NCBI RefSeq assembly: GCF_000003605.2
Contig: NW_003125889.1
Coordinates: 97,373 to 129,654 of the forward strand
Direction of reading: 5' to 3'
DNA length: 32,282 nucleotides
From: Saccoglossus kowalevskii
Lineage: Eukaryota > Hemichordata > Enteropneusta > Harrimaniidae
Shown here: positions 1 through 11,360 of the stretch, one piece after another
How the letters are laid out: each line of letters begins with the position of its first letter
Numbering within the stretch: the stretch's first letter is position 1
Made by a program: the position numbers and the translations under genes
Notes under the pieces: generated by a model
Database searches by the model: none
Seen by the model: the letters and a program-made list of their open reading frames with translations, nothing else
What the model was told of the DNA's origin: nothing

Positions 1-18
1 GCATAACGACATAAGCAC

Positions 19-76
19 GAAGGTGTGTACTAAAAGCATATTTACACCAATATTTGTACTATAGAAACTAAGACAC
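19..76 (-). repeat. Two diverged copies of the 29-bp minisatellite unit
   Basis: Positions 19-47 and 48-76 each fit the 29-bp unit that forms the array at 897-1381: the stretches around aaggtgtgtac and atttgtactata are recognisable. The second copy most resembles the outermost, degenerate unit of the other array (near 1365-1381). They lie just beyond the 3' end of the LINE fragment, so the same repeat family flanks the LINE on both sides. Confidence 0.6.
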
Positions 77-87
77 ATAGTTTTGTA

Positions 88-885
88 TCATGGGACATTA
101 AGGGTCATACCAAGCAGTCTCTTTGAATATATGGGTACTATTTCATGTAAATCATCAACTTGTAGCCAATTATTATTACCGTAACCTATCAGATCAACAA
201 CTTTGGTGATGCCAGCTTCACGGAAATGTAACAAATTAAGTGGTGTGTTTTGAATTGGATGCAAGACCAGTGGGTTATTAAACAATGGTTCTGCACACAC
301 TTCCACAAATGTGGATGGTTTGTCCTTTCTTAATGTTGTAAGAGAGAACCAGGTCTTAAGAATGTCATGATAAAATGCTGGAAGGCCAACGATGGGTTTG
401 TTAAGACGTGTGATAAATAGCTGTTTATCATAATTCAAACCATGTACCTGCCTGAGAAAATATTCCATGAATGAGAAACTGTTTTTCAAATTAGCATACA
501 AATACCTTTGGATGAACAGAATACGGAAAGTAGCAATACGTGTGGGCAAGTGTATCAAACCTTGACCACCTTCACTTATGAGCAAGTAAACCGTTTCGGC
601 AGTAACCCAATGGCGACCTTGCCAAACGAATTTCAGAAACATTTGTCGAAGTTGATAAATTTTGTCCTTGGGTGGACAAAGACAAACAAATCGGCGATGC
701 TATTAGTTAGTTCACAACTAAAGCGCGTCCTCTGTAAGACATGGCAGGGGCGTTTTTTGTGCACCATTCGAGGTTTGATTCAACTCTTCTGATTAAGTGT
801 TCCCAGTTTTTATCTAAGAATATCTGATTATTTTCGAGAAAAGTGCCTGAAATGTTCAAACCATTATTGTTCCAGGTTATACACA
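88..885 (-). pseudogene. LINE ORF2 C-terminal fragment (L1/Tx1-like), broken
   Basis: On the minus strand the region from about 885 to 88 reads as the part of a non-LTR retrotransposon ORF2 that lies after the reverse-transcriptase core. Visible in order are a G-T-F-L-x-N segment with NWEHL and LEWC, the block SYRGRALVVN, then LIASP, a PP motif, FVWQGRHWV, a GGQGLIHLP block, and FYHDILKTW. These blocks, in this order, are typical of L1/Tx1-clade elements. The copy is dead: an in-frame TAA follows RALVVN (about 705), and a one-base frameshift between about 665 and 700 puts the rest in another frame, which stays open from 642 to the stop at 88-90. The upstream endonuclease and RT core are absent; the homology stops where the 29-bp minisatellite begins, so this is a 5'-truncated copy. 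The clade assignment is from motif recognition only. Confidence 0.75.
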
Positions 886-896
886 TTGGTCTGTCT

Positions 897-1381
897 GTCA
901 ACAAAGTGTGTACCATATGAATGCATACACAAAAGTGTGTACCATAAGAACACATACACAAAGGTGTGTACCATAAGAACACATACACAAAAGTGTGTAC
1001 CATAAGAACACATACACAAAGGTGTGTACCATAAGAACACATACACAAAGGTTTGTACCATAAGAACACATACACAAAGGTGTGTACCATAAGAACACAT
1101 ACACAAAGGTGTGTACCATAAGAACACATACACAAAGGTGTGTACCATAAGAACACATACACAAAAGTGTGTACCATAAGAACACATACACAAAGGTGTG
1201 TACCATAAGAACACATACACAAAGGTGTGTACCATAAGAACACATACACAAAGGTGTGTACCATAAGAACACATACACAAAGGTGTGTACCATAAGAACA
1301 CATACACAAGAGTGTGTACCATAAGTACATAGAGAAAAAATATGTACCATAAGAACACTGACACAAAGATTTGTACTATAA
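897..1381 (-). repeat. 29-bp minisatellite array, about 16 units
   Basis: A near-identical 29-bp unit containing GTGTGTACCATAAGAACAC recurs, for example starting at 906 and 935. The main variation is AAAGG versus AAAAG. Units decay towards the right end (1320-1381). Because 29 is not a multiple of 3, all three minus-strand frames read through the array with an 87-bp periodic peptide; these long open frames are products of the repeat and not genes. The array sits between the S8 protease exon at 1653-1711 and the LINE fragment, probably in an intron or 3' flank of that gene. Confidence 0.9.
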
Positions 1382-1384
1382 ATG

Positions 1385-1617
1385 GTTGGAACATAGGAAC
1401 ATAGCCATAGAGAGCTGGAACATAGCCATAGAAGGCTTGAACATACAGGCACATAGCCACAGAGGGCTGGAACATAGCCACAGAGGGCTGGAACATAAGC
1501 ACATAACAACGGAGGGCAGGAACATGGCCACTGAGGGCTGGAACATAGCCACAGAGGACTGGAACACAGCCACAGAGGGCTGGAACATAGACACATAGCC
1601 ACAGAGGGCAGGAACAA
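1385..1617. repeat. Short-unit minisatellite (about 21 bp, with 29-31 bp variants)
   Basis: A unit containing GGCTGGAACATAGCCACAGA is repeated about ten times. Some units carry an extra 8-10 bases that duplicate the internal ACATA. The array directly adjoins the 29-bp array and ends about 35 bases from the donor side of the exon at 1653-1711. All six frames are largely open through it, which is a property of the repeat. Confidence 0.85.
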
Positions 1618-1652
1618 TGCAAGGTATTACACAATATTACAGTAATAACAAC

Positions 1653-1711
1653 CTGCCTGATTAGCTTCGATAAATTCCACTTCTGGCATATCCTGTAATA
1701 TTTCAACAACA
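1653..1711 (-). CDS. S8 protease exon C (end of I9 propeptide)
   Basis: The minus-strand acceptor is TATGTATTACAG before 1711, and the exon enters in phase 2, matching exon B. It encodes VVEILQDMPEVEFIEANQ, the usual propeptide ending (P-x-V-x-x-IE). The donor is less sure: GTTGTT after 1653 is weak, and the frame would stay open for nine more codons before a stop. The exon lies only about 35 bp from a minisatellite. Confidence 0.6.
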
Positions 1712-2662
1712 CTGTAATACATAAGAAAAAAAGTTACAATTAAAAATAAGAATTAGCAATGAATTGAATCGCCACGGTTCACATGTGACGTACTGTCAAA
1801 AATAAGGCATCCTCTTCGTAGAAACAAACAATAACAATGAAAGTTGGTTTAGGTGAAGCTAACTGGGACAAATATAAAGTATATTTATATCACACACTGA
1901 ATAGATTTAAAATACATTATACTTCCTTCTCACACTATTAAGATTCGAAATGTATTCTCCAAAATTGTATTCCTTGATATAGAGGTCGTCATTTGTCATC
2001 TTAATATGTAGGTACATATTTACCTGATTGGACCACGGAATGCGTATCCGGTAAAGTTCTTCATGTTGAATTCACTTAATATTTCAGTTGAAGAATTCTT
2101 AGATTTGATAAAAGAATCGGCAAAATTCTTCATGTGCTGCACGACTGAGAAAGAACACATCTTTTCTTTTATTTTATTTTACACATAAAAGACAATTATA
2201 TACAAAACAGAGCTCATTCCAGAATACTTTTAGCAAGGAATATTATTTATTTATTTTTGAAGAAATTTTCGGAATGCTTGTGTGTGTTTTTTCGCCGAAA
2301 ATGCGGTTATTTTATAAACCTTCTGAAAAACATGGCATCGATACAAGTACATACGATCAGGATCACAACAATTCACAGTAAATGCGCCAAGACAACTGTT
2401 CGAAAATCGCTACGAAAGATGAACTCTGAGATCAAAATCAAACATTGTACAAGAAAACAACAAAACTATCAAATATATCAGTTGTGGCATTTCTCGTGTC
2501 GCACCCACTTGGCTACAAGAAAAAAACAGCGTCTAAAATTAACGGACTTTATGTAATTTTAAAACAACAATCTCTCACCTGTTTTGGACGAAGTGTCGGT
2601 GTGAAACACCACAATGTATTCATCGGGAATAATTGTGTCGGAATCAAGTTGGTACACAGGAG
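1653..2662 (-). CDS. Subtilisin-like (S8) serine protease, propeptide region, partial gene
   Basis: Three short minus-strand open segments with acceptor and donor sites and matching phases join into one polypeptide of about 88 residues. It looks like the propeptide (inhibitor I9 domain) of a proteinase K/PCSK9-type subtilase. The order is an APVYQL start, then IIPDEYIVVF, then the helix VQHMKNFADSF, then NFTGYAF, and a final MPEVEFIEANQ block. In this family the I9 domain folds the protease and inhibits it, and catalytic Asp, His and Ser exons follow. Those exons would lie at lower coordinates; between 1 and 1640 I see only minisatellite and LINE, so the catalytic part is off the window or lost. 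The signal-peptide exon upstream (above 2662) was not found with confidence. It could be a working gene cut by the window edge or a gene fragment. Confidence 0.7.
2024..2144 (-). CDS. S8 protease exon B (middle of I9 propeptide)
   Basis: The minus-strand acceptor is TTCTTTCTCAG before 2144 and the donor is GTAAAT after 2024. The exon is 121 bp, entering in phase 1 (matching exon A) and leaving in phase 2. It encodes a helix with VQHMKNFADSFIKSK, then SEFNMKNFTGYAFRGPI. The F-x-GYAF pattern is the conserved strand of the I9 fold. Confidence 0.7.
2579..2662 (-). CDS. S8 protease exon A (start of I9 propeptide)
   Basis: The minus-strand acceptor is TTTCCTCATCAG before 2662 and the donor is GTGAGA after 2579. 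The exon is 84 bp, phase 1 in and phase 1 out. It encodes APVYQLDSD followed by TIIPDEYIVVF and HTDTSSKT. The P-x-x-YIVVF strand is the hallmark first beta strand of the I9 propeptide. Confidence 0.7.
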
Positions 2663-3290
2663 CTGATGAGGAAATAATTCACGATAAAACAGGCTGGTGT
2701 ATGCATTGCAATGTGAATGGTGTCCATAATGTTAAGCCTTTCGTGAAAAATCATAACATACGCGTTTTAACAAATACGTTTCTCAATGCGGGAAATATCA
2801 TCTACTCATCAACTACTGGAAAAAAAATGATAATAAATATAATTCCAATGCATTTATTTCACACTTTATTTCCAAGTCTCATCAATTAGACGCATTTGAA
2901 ACGTAATTCTAACACTTCGATTTAAATGTTATAGTTTGCATAAGTGGAAAATATTATCCATCCATCAACTACCAATGATAATGCGTTATAAACTTGGTCA
3001 TATTGTCATGAATTTGTTTTTGCGTATCTGTTAACCGACTAAATTAGTTGATTATTAGCTGAATTGCTGTGTTATGTCTGTCATCGTTTAGGCCTATTTG
3101 AAGTTTTGGACGGAACTTGGCTCAGTGATTTGGAACTAATTACCAGATAACCGCCGCTATTCAAACTACTCATTCTGACAGTTTATATTCATAGTTATTA
3201 ATGTAGTGAACGATTAATCAAAAGATATGACGTATTCAGTACTTAGTGTGATTGGCTTTATGATTGAAAGTTACGCCTTAGAGTCTTTTT
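2663..3290. other. Anonymous AT-rich DNA
   Basis: I see no coding exon, RNA gene or repeat here. It is where the S8 gene's signal-peptide exon or promoter might be expected, but no convincing hydrophobic start exon with a phase-1 donor is present on the minus strand. Confidence 0.5.
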
Positions 3291-3700
3291 ACTGCTTTGT
3301 AATTGGTTAGAGTTTTGAAAATGAATAAAGAGAGTTTGAGTTGGTCTTGGCAAGTACTCCACGATAGACGCAGTCCTGAAGAGTCGAGAGCAGTATTGGA
3401 GAGCCTTGGGGCGAGTGTTGACGCAGTCTAAGAGAGTCTTGGGTCAGCCTTGCGATAGTCTTGGGGATTTTTCCCCAGGGCGCCGTGTCTTATAGAGTGC
3501 TCGATTGACCGACTAAGACGAGAGCTAAAACGTATTTCGTTGTGTGTGTCTTATTTGACTGTAAAGTTAAAGTGACTTTCCCGATCCCGTACCTCAAGGG
3601 GACGCGACAGAGAGACGAGACGAGATTCCCCCCTGGCAAGTGTGGAGAACCTCGTGGAGAAGGATTTTCCCCCTGATAATATCTTCAATAGAATTTGCGT
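3290..3700. other. GC-richer island, possible solo LTR or untranslated exon
   Basis: This stretch is clearly richer in G and C than its surroundings. It contains imperfect repeats of GAGAGTCTTGG-like words (3330-3470), a GGGGATTTTTCCCC palindrome near 3465-3478, a ccccctgg motif, and an AATAAA at the left (about 3325). There is no long open frame. It could be a solo LTR of a retroelement or a 5' untranslated region; no terminal TG/CA boundaries or target duplication could be fixed. Confidence 0.25.
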
Positions 3701-6700
3701 AATGCATGCAAGACAAAATCGAATGCTTTGATTTTGAACTCTTTTCTTTTTCAGTGTCGCAATTCCTATCTTACATAGAGGAATACGGCGCTAAGACCTC
3801 TTTACTTCATCAAAATTGACTATCATTATATGTGTATAGTACATTGTTAAGTGTGAATATACCCCCAATATAGTTACCTGTTTATCGAATCTAACGCGAT
3901 GTTTTTATGCCACTACGACTCTATGATGACGATATCGCAATGAACGAAGCACAAAATTGAAAGTGCATAATTTTGAAGAAATGACAAATATGGAAGCCAA
4001 TGAATACTACTATTCCAGCGAATACTTGTGACTGAGATGGAGGAAGGCAAATTACAAAGACACATATTTGAATAAAACCGTGTTTTTAGTGATGACAAGA
4101 ATTTAAAAGTAATGATTAATGACATTTAAAAAAAGGAAACTAGGTCATCATAATATTTTGACAGAGATCGAATATAAAGTGAAGGAAATATATGTTTTGC
4201 TTAAAACGGTCATGATTAACAATGTGTCTATCCCGTTACTCGTCATCTTTTGCTGCAGTTTCAGAAGTTCAGATTAGGTTGGGCCAAGGAGCAGCAGGTT
4301 CATGCGTAGATCAAACACACAGTACACTGGTACCGATGGTGGATACTGGTGCAGACACATCACTTAAAATAACGCTGTCCCCTTCCTGCTTCTTCATCGA
4401 CACTGAATCGCCTGTTTCGATTTAAAGCTCTTTGTTTCCATAAAGAATTCTAGAACTTTTATATAAACGTTTTAGAGTATTTTATAAGCTTTTAAAACAT
4501 TCTTAAACTTGTATACAGATCATGTGACATCAGAACTATTAGGGGAAAAACACAGAAGTTGGGTATCGCACTAGGATCACACATCGGCCAGGCGGACATT
4601 GAGCTACCTGGATATAGATGAGCATCATTTACCATATTTGGGCTAGATGAATTTAGGAGTTACATCATGAATATTCATAAGTTGTTATTATGTAGATGCC
4701 TTAGGATACACCAGCTACTATACACATTTTATGACTAAAATGACACATTCCACATTATACGCACACGTGTATTTTTATACAATGGGGGCATTGTCTCCTT
4801 TTAACAATACGAATTTTATGTAGAAAGTTGCAGAACTCAGCGAATTCCGTCAAAAGTATGAGACTTTTCTCAAAAAATAATCTATAGATGGTTTGTGATG
4901 ATGGTTTTAAGTCGGAGTCTTCTGGGATATAAATTTCAGTATTCGCTAAAATCATCATTGGTCGGACCAGTATAGTAATCAGACTTTATTCTATACTTAT
5001 TCTATACACATTTACCACCCAGAAAATACAAAAGACATACTTCAGTCTATCGATAGCTATCTATATGTCGATTTTTCTATTTTATTATGTGAATTGAATT
5101 TCGAGATTACACCTAAAAGTATATTACACCTTTTAGTGTAGGTGACTTTCAAAATGGTGTCATGCAAACTGGGAAATAACAACTTTGACGTTGAAGTATG
5201 TCAGTTAAAAGTTGAAATTGACTCGCATACTAGGTCAGTAATGGGAAACATAACATATCATTATTAATGCACCATTTGATATAAAATATGCTATAAGATT
5301 TATCAACATCATTCTTAAACAATTAGCCGTGCAAACGTGACCCCATGTCCGTTGGTTCATCGCAATGCAATGACATCAATTCATAATTTTAAGATGTTCA
5401 TTACGCGGTAATTGGCAGAAATCAGCAGGCATCAGATCTTGTATGTCGTCTGCTTATGTATGGCATCTTAACCAACTGAAGCGCAAACATCGAGACAAAA
5501 TGTAACCTATAAACTCCAAACGACGGGTGGTTTGATGAAACATTTCGCTCGTGTATTAAATGTTTTCGTTGTGAAATAAATTACCAATCTGACCTTGTGG
5601 TATGACGTCATTGGAGTTGTACGTTACACAAAATTGGATAAGTCAAGTACTGACATGGTTGAATGTTATGCTCTATCAGTTGTACTGTTTCTCACATTTT
5701 GTTTGTTTGTGCACTAGAAATATTGCCTACCAGAATACATATGACTGCATGCATGACTATTAATGCACAGTGTAATATACATTTGATTTGGTGTATACAG
5801 ACTGCACAGCATGACACGGCTAGGAACAGATACAGAATAATATAATGGGAGGCGGGAAATTAAATTCCGAAATTTCATAATTTTCCTTTGAAAGTTATTC
5901 GGCGAAGAAAGAATTAGTTTTGTTGTGTTGCTACAATAGAGAAAACACATTTTCACATGGAACACGTCATGTATTATAAAGTAGCTTCACAATGGGTTTA
6001 TCGTCTAAACCGACTTAGATATACATACACAGACTCAAGTACTATAATTTGAATTTTACTGACGCAGTTATATTTCGGTTTAAAGTATCAATTATCTCAA
6101 CACTGAATTTTGCGTTATTATTTTTATTATCATCGTCGATAACTAATAACAATCTGTCAGAAAATACTTGTTTGGTAGTTAACCTTGAATCGGAATATTA
6201 CTTACACCCATCTTAGTAGCAAACATACAGTGAACAGTGATTGTATATTATATGTGAGTATTATATTACAGAAGTGACATATGAAACATATTTTTTTCAT
6301 CTCTATTGCTTGCAATCATATTGAAGAATACAGGGAAATAAGTAAATGAAGATGACTCCGTATCAGTCAGATATGTAATCAATATTATATTAACAAAGAA
6401 GTATAAAATAACATTTATAATGCACGGTGTCACTTGTCTTATAACACGACTTCAAATTGTGACGCAATGTCAATATTAATCGATATTAATTTATATTAAT
6501 TTATATTAATTTCAAGTCAAGGGTCACGAGGTATATATAAATAATGTACGTGTTTTGTCGAGGATGGATCACTTTTTTTTAAACCAACCATCACAACTTG
6601 GTAACTATGATGACAGATAATTTAGGATAAGTGGATAATCCTGAACTTCTTTAAATATTTTTTTGCGAACTAATATTGCTATTATTATGTTTATTGTGTT

Positions 6701-8166
6701 ATTATATTAATACATGTATTATTATTATTCGACGTCATGAAGCGATAACAACAAAATGCAAACAAAATGACGGAAGATGCATTCACAGTGTTATACATAT
6801 TATATTTCATTACTGAAGGGTGTCTACTACTGTCGTGTACGTAACAATTACAAATACTTTTATATATATATAGTAAAAATTAAATTAAATTTACACTGTA
6901 CAATACTTCAGATATTAATCAGGTTGGATATCTATGTTTGCTGTTTGTTTTATATTATTTGTGGTATCATTCAATTTTAGCCGGGTCAGTAATTTAATGG
7001 AATGTCCTAGAAAAAAATTGATCAAATTAATTTTAATTACGACATTTTGCTGTTGCCATTACAGAATTCTATTCCGGATTATCATTAGTACACGACTTCC
7101 CGCTGAACTGTCTCGTCTAGTCACGTTATGGTGTTATTAGCATGTCTGTCAACTATGCGTGAATTAGGCAGGAGGTGTACTACTACCGATATGGACAAAT
7201 CGCACAGTAAAATGGACCTTGATGACATGGATGATAATATGTCTTAACGCAGGATGATTCAAGACTATATGTTGTGATACAGTAGAAGCGATTCGAATGT
7301 CGACGCTATCCGTTCCTAGCCATCCGACTGCACGTTTTTTATTTTACTTTTCAAATCTTAGCGAAATTAGTTATTCTTATCATGCCCCCTCCACCTCCAA
7401 CATATAATTAGACGTTCAATTGTTTTGAAAGTTTGTGTGAGCATGTCGGTTACATGGCGAGTATCATCAGCACCCCCCCCCCCCATTTTATTTCGAGTAG
7501 AAACAAAACACACAAAACAAAGCACACTAAATAATGACATACCCTTTCCAAAGACCAGTACAAAGACACAGCTTATGAAAACGGTGCGTATCATTCTTGT
7601 ATACGAGATGTCTGTTCAGTAAGATGTAATTACACGTTGTACTTGTCTTGCGCCCAGTGGATTTGCTAGCTCACATCCGGGAACTTTACTACTCCTGTCA
7701 CTTTTAGAGACTATATTGCGCCACCAAGTGGCAAATAGGATAAATACATATGGCGAGTTTGTCCACGCAGCATTTAAATAAAGCCAAAAAATCGCAAACG
7801 TCAAACGGTTAATAAGTGCTTGCACAGGAAATTCGACGAGAAAACGTTACAATAAAAAGTTACCAAAGCAGAATATGTAGCCGGTTATAGTATAACATTT
7901 CCTTTATACTTATTCCTAATATGTTCGTTTGTTTTTGTTGAACTTAACAATGGTAACCAGGGACGTGACATAAAATGTATGTCATATGATTCAATCTTAG
8001 TACAAATTCAGGTGGTTTTACTTCATAGTTTTTTCTGTTAAAATTTTGCTCGCCATTTCATATGCAATCCTTGCTGATACAGATAGCGACTGCTCTAGCG
8101 CCACCACGGGTACATATGATTATATAGAGCAATGTACGAGTATAAACTATTCGTTTAGTCTGTATA
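3700..8166. other. Gene-poor AT-rich intergenic DNA
   Basis: Open frames here are short and unlike proteins I recognise. Visible local structure is limited to a tattaattta repeat near 6475-6512 and a 12-base C run at 7473-7484. No RNA gene was recognised. Confidence 0.5.
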
Positions 8167-8171
8167 TTTAA

Positions 8172-8444
8172 AGCGCGGTAGTCGTCGCGCCACGCATGCG
8201 CGAGATATATGTGTCTCATATAAACAAACATGGCGACTTTGACTGCAAATCAACGAGTACAAACTGAGACGATTCCAAGCTTTAATTAAGTATTTTTCTG
8301 ATGATTGGAAGGTATCGAAGGTGTAACCGGCGGTAATAATTGCAAGCTTCTACATGATTTCCATTAGAAGAGCATTGGACTGTGGGAAAATGAATGTTTA
8401 TCAACAAAAATGTCGCACATGCGCAGCGCGTTGATCAGCGCTCT
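8172..8444. mobile_element. TTAA-flanked short inverted-repeat element (MITE-like)
   Basis: TTAA occurs at 8168-8171 and again at 8445-8448. Just inside are imperfect inverted repeats: AGCGCGGTAGTCGTCGCGCC on the left, and on the right the complement of AGAGCGCTGATCAACGCGC, each followed by a GCATGYGC motif. About 35 bases match at roughly 70 percent. TTAA target sites are typical of piggyBac-type elements, but there is no coding capacity. The GCGCGGTAG end motif recurs at 16483 and 16802. Confidence 0.45.
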
Positions 8445-8830
8445 TTAAGGATAGACCATTAACAACTCTGCTGGCAATTATGAATTTCCGAAGAAGAAAA
8501 TCAATACAGGGAAGGACACAAACGTCAATCCTCTACCGATAGTTTGTATTGTTTCAAGGCGATAACATACAGCGTGCTTGGCATACATTTGAGCAAATAT
8601 TTCATAATCATACAAAATGAAAACTATTAGTATGTGTAACAATATGTTACCGTCAGCTAGTGTGCAAGTAATAGCAAAACAAGTCATTTCATGACGTCAC
8701 AGAGTTACCGGTGTGGCACATGCGCATGAAGTGTAGTTTGGCAAGATACCTATCAAATTTGCTACCTAAATTGTAAAACAGTTACCTGACACCCGATCAA
8801 TGAATATACAGAAGTTTATTCCCTTACATG

Positions 8831-9130
8831 CCTGTATGACTCAAACCACCCACTATCGTCACTGTATTTATTTTATTCGACATGGGAGCTTCAAAATTGA
8901 TGTAATACCATGTATTATATAATCGTTTTGAACATTTCAATTACATAAATAGCCAAGCGATATATTCATTCCATTAGAGTAAAGTCGCTCCGCATTTCAT
9001 TAAAAGCCGGTATGACACAAACCACCAACTAACGTCACTTAATTTACTTTATTTGACATGGAAGCTACAGAATATCTGAAATATTGAAACCGTTTCCAGC
9101 ATTTCAATTATTTAATTAACCAAGTGATCT
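8831..9130. repeat. Diverged tandem duplication, period about 176 bp
   Basis: The segment starting CCTGTATGACTCAAACCACC at 8831 is repeated, with substitutions and small gaps, from 9007 (CCGGTATGACACAAACCACC). Both copies continue through a CGTCAC motif, TTGACATGG, and a CATTTCAATTA motif. No coding potential is seen. The divergence suggests an old duplication. Confidence 0.75.
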
Positions 9131-9913
9131 TAAAAAGACATGTCATCCTTGTATTCGTCAATAATTGAAATCATTACATATTCACGTATTATATGCTTAT
9201 CTCATAACATGTAGTTATTCCACAAGCTATCAATTTATATTTATTTAACATTTTAAAATTTATATTTTTTTAAAGGGCACAACACGATGTTGGTTGGTTC
9301 AGTAAGTTGGGTTGGTGGTTGTTTGATTGTAGCTAGCTGACTTGGCAGTGAATGACTTTGATTATTTGTTCAGAGGTTTTAATATGCTGGACAATTTATA
9401 TAGTTCATTATATGTAAACTCTCGAGTTTAGAGGCAAATAAAATGTCAATGTGAGTCTTTTCATTTCTCTCGTGTGAGTACATTTGTAATTCAAATGTTT
9501 GTATACATCGCTATTACCTGTTTATATACTCAGTATAAACAGAATATAGTATACTATTGTCGATGCTTGAAAGAAACATGCTTATTTATCAGATAGTAAT
9601 AGTACTATCAAGATTAATTTTAGTTAAGTACCCTGGATAATTGATTTCCGGGCGGAGTAAAAAAATAATGCCCACTTGGGTTAGTTTGCTATCATTAAAA
9701 ATACTCAGAAACCCAGTAAGGGGTCGGGTTACTGTAATGTTCAAAATTCTGAAAAAATATAGGGTCATCGATTTTTTCAAAAAAAAAGGCATCAAATATC
9801 GATGAAAAATGCGTTTTAAAATAGTTCACAATGCTGGAATGTTCCAAAATGGCCGCTCTTTAGTTGCATATAGTATAGATAATATGGAACGCTGTAACTG
9901 TCTTATGTGATGT
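9131..9913. other. Anonymous DNA before the 21-bp array
   Basis: No gene or clear repeat is visible. A 69-codon minus-strand frame at 9589-9795 has no recognisable domain. Confidence 0.4.
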
Positions 9914-11360
9914 TCTGTCATGTTATGCAGTCCTGTATTTGTGTTATGTAGTCTCACCTTTATGTTATATAGTCCCACCTTTATGTTATGTAGTCACGTA
10001 TTCATATTATGTAGTCCCACCTTTATGTTATATAGTCTCACCTTTATGTTATGTAGTCCCGTCTTTCTGTTATATAGTCCCACCTTTATGTTATGTAGTC
10101 CCACCTTTATGTTATGTAGTCCCACCTTTATGTTATATAGTCTCACCTTTATGTATGTAGTCCCACCTTTATGTTATATAGTCCCGTCTTTACGTTATGT
10201 AGTCCCACCTTTATGTTATATAGTCTCACCTTTATGTTATGTAGTCCCGTCTTTCTGTTATATAGTCCCACCTTTATGTTATGTAGTCCCACCTTTATGT
10301 TATATAGTCTCACCTTTATGTATGTAGTCCCGTCTTTATGTTATGTAGTCTCACCTTTATGTTATGTAGTCCCGTCTTTCTGTTATATAGTCTCACCTTT
10401 ATGTTATGTAGTCCCACCTTTATGTTATGTAGTCCCACCTTTATGTTATATAGTCTCACCTTTATGTATGTAGTCCCACCTTTATGTTATGTAGTCTCAC
10501 CTTTATGTTATGTAGTCCCGTCTTTCTGTTATATAGTCCCACCTTTATGTTATGTAGTCCCACCTTTATGTTATGTAGTCCCACCTTTATGTTATATAGT
10601 CTCACCTTTATGTATGTAGTCCCACCTTTATGTTATATAGTCCCGTCTTTACGTTATGTACTCCCACCTTTATGTTATATAGTCTCACATTTATGTTATG
10701 TAGTCCTAACTTTATGTTATATAGTCCCGTCATTATGTTATGTAGTCTTATCTTTATGTTATATAGTCCCACCTTTACGTTATGTAGTCCCGTCATTATG
10801 TTATGCAGTCCCACCTTTATGTTATGTAGTCCCACCTTTATGTTATGTAGTCACGTATTCATGTTATGTAGTCCCGTCTTTATGTTATATTGATCCCACC
10901 TTTATGTTATGTAGTCCTATCTTTATGTTATGTAGTCCCACCTTTATGTTATATAGTCCCGTCTTTATGTTATATTGTCCCACCTTTATGTTATATTGTC
11001 CCACCTTTATGTTATGTAGTCCCACCTTTATGTTATGTAGTCCTATCTTTATGTTATATAGTCCCGTCTTTATGTTATGTAGTCCCACCTTTATGTTATA
11101 TAGTCCCACCTTTATATTATGTAGTCACGTATTCATGTTATGTAGTCACGTATTCATGTTATATAGTCACGTATTCATGTTATGTAGTTCCATCGTTATG
11201 TTATATAGTCCCGTCTTTATGTTATGTAGTTGCATCTTTATGTTATGTAGTCCCATATTCATGTTATGCAGTCCCATCTTTATGTTATGCAGTTCCATCT
11301 TTATGTTATATAGTCCCACCTTCATGTTATGCAGTCCCACCTTTATGTTATGCAGTTCCA
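9914..11360 (+). repeat. 21-bp minisatellite array, about 69 units, with higher-order periodicity
   Basis: The unit contains CCCACCTTTATGTTATGTAG plus a T. Variants include CCCGTCTTT, CTCACC, ATATAGT and GCAGT. A 20-bp unit lacking one T (CTCACCTTTATGTATGTAGT) recurs at about 10141, 10308, 10454 and 10600, so blocks of 167, 146 and 146 bp repeat as higher-order units. Each 20-bp unit shifts the frame, which explains the staggered overlapping open frames. The frames are products of a repeat whose unit is a multiple of three and are unlikely to encode a protein. Confidence 0.95.

Noticed and set aside
707-1712. Three long minus-strand frames rich in VCVLMVH and LCMCSYGT peptides
   Set aside because: They are the three-frame readings of the 29-bp and 21-bp minisatellites, except for the LINE fragment at their low-coordinate end.
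4222-4440. Minus-strand peptide with TGDSVSMKKQEGDSVIL that looks somewhat protein-like
   Set aside because: There is no clear acceptor with a pyrimidine tract, and no family was recognised.
7473-7484. Possible CRISPR-like or regulatory role for homopolymer and short direct repeats
   Set aside because: This is a eukaryotic genome; the repeats are tandem without spacers, and the C run is ordinary low-complexity sequence.
8651-8687. Candidate first exon for the S8 protease on the minus strand (MTCFAITCTLAD with a phase-1 GT donor)
   Set aside because: The phase fits exon A, but at 12 residues it is too short for a normal signal peptide, it lies 6 kb away, and such matches are easy to find by chance.
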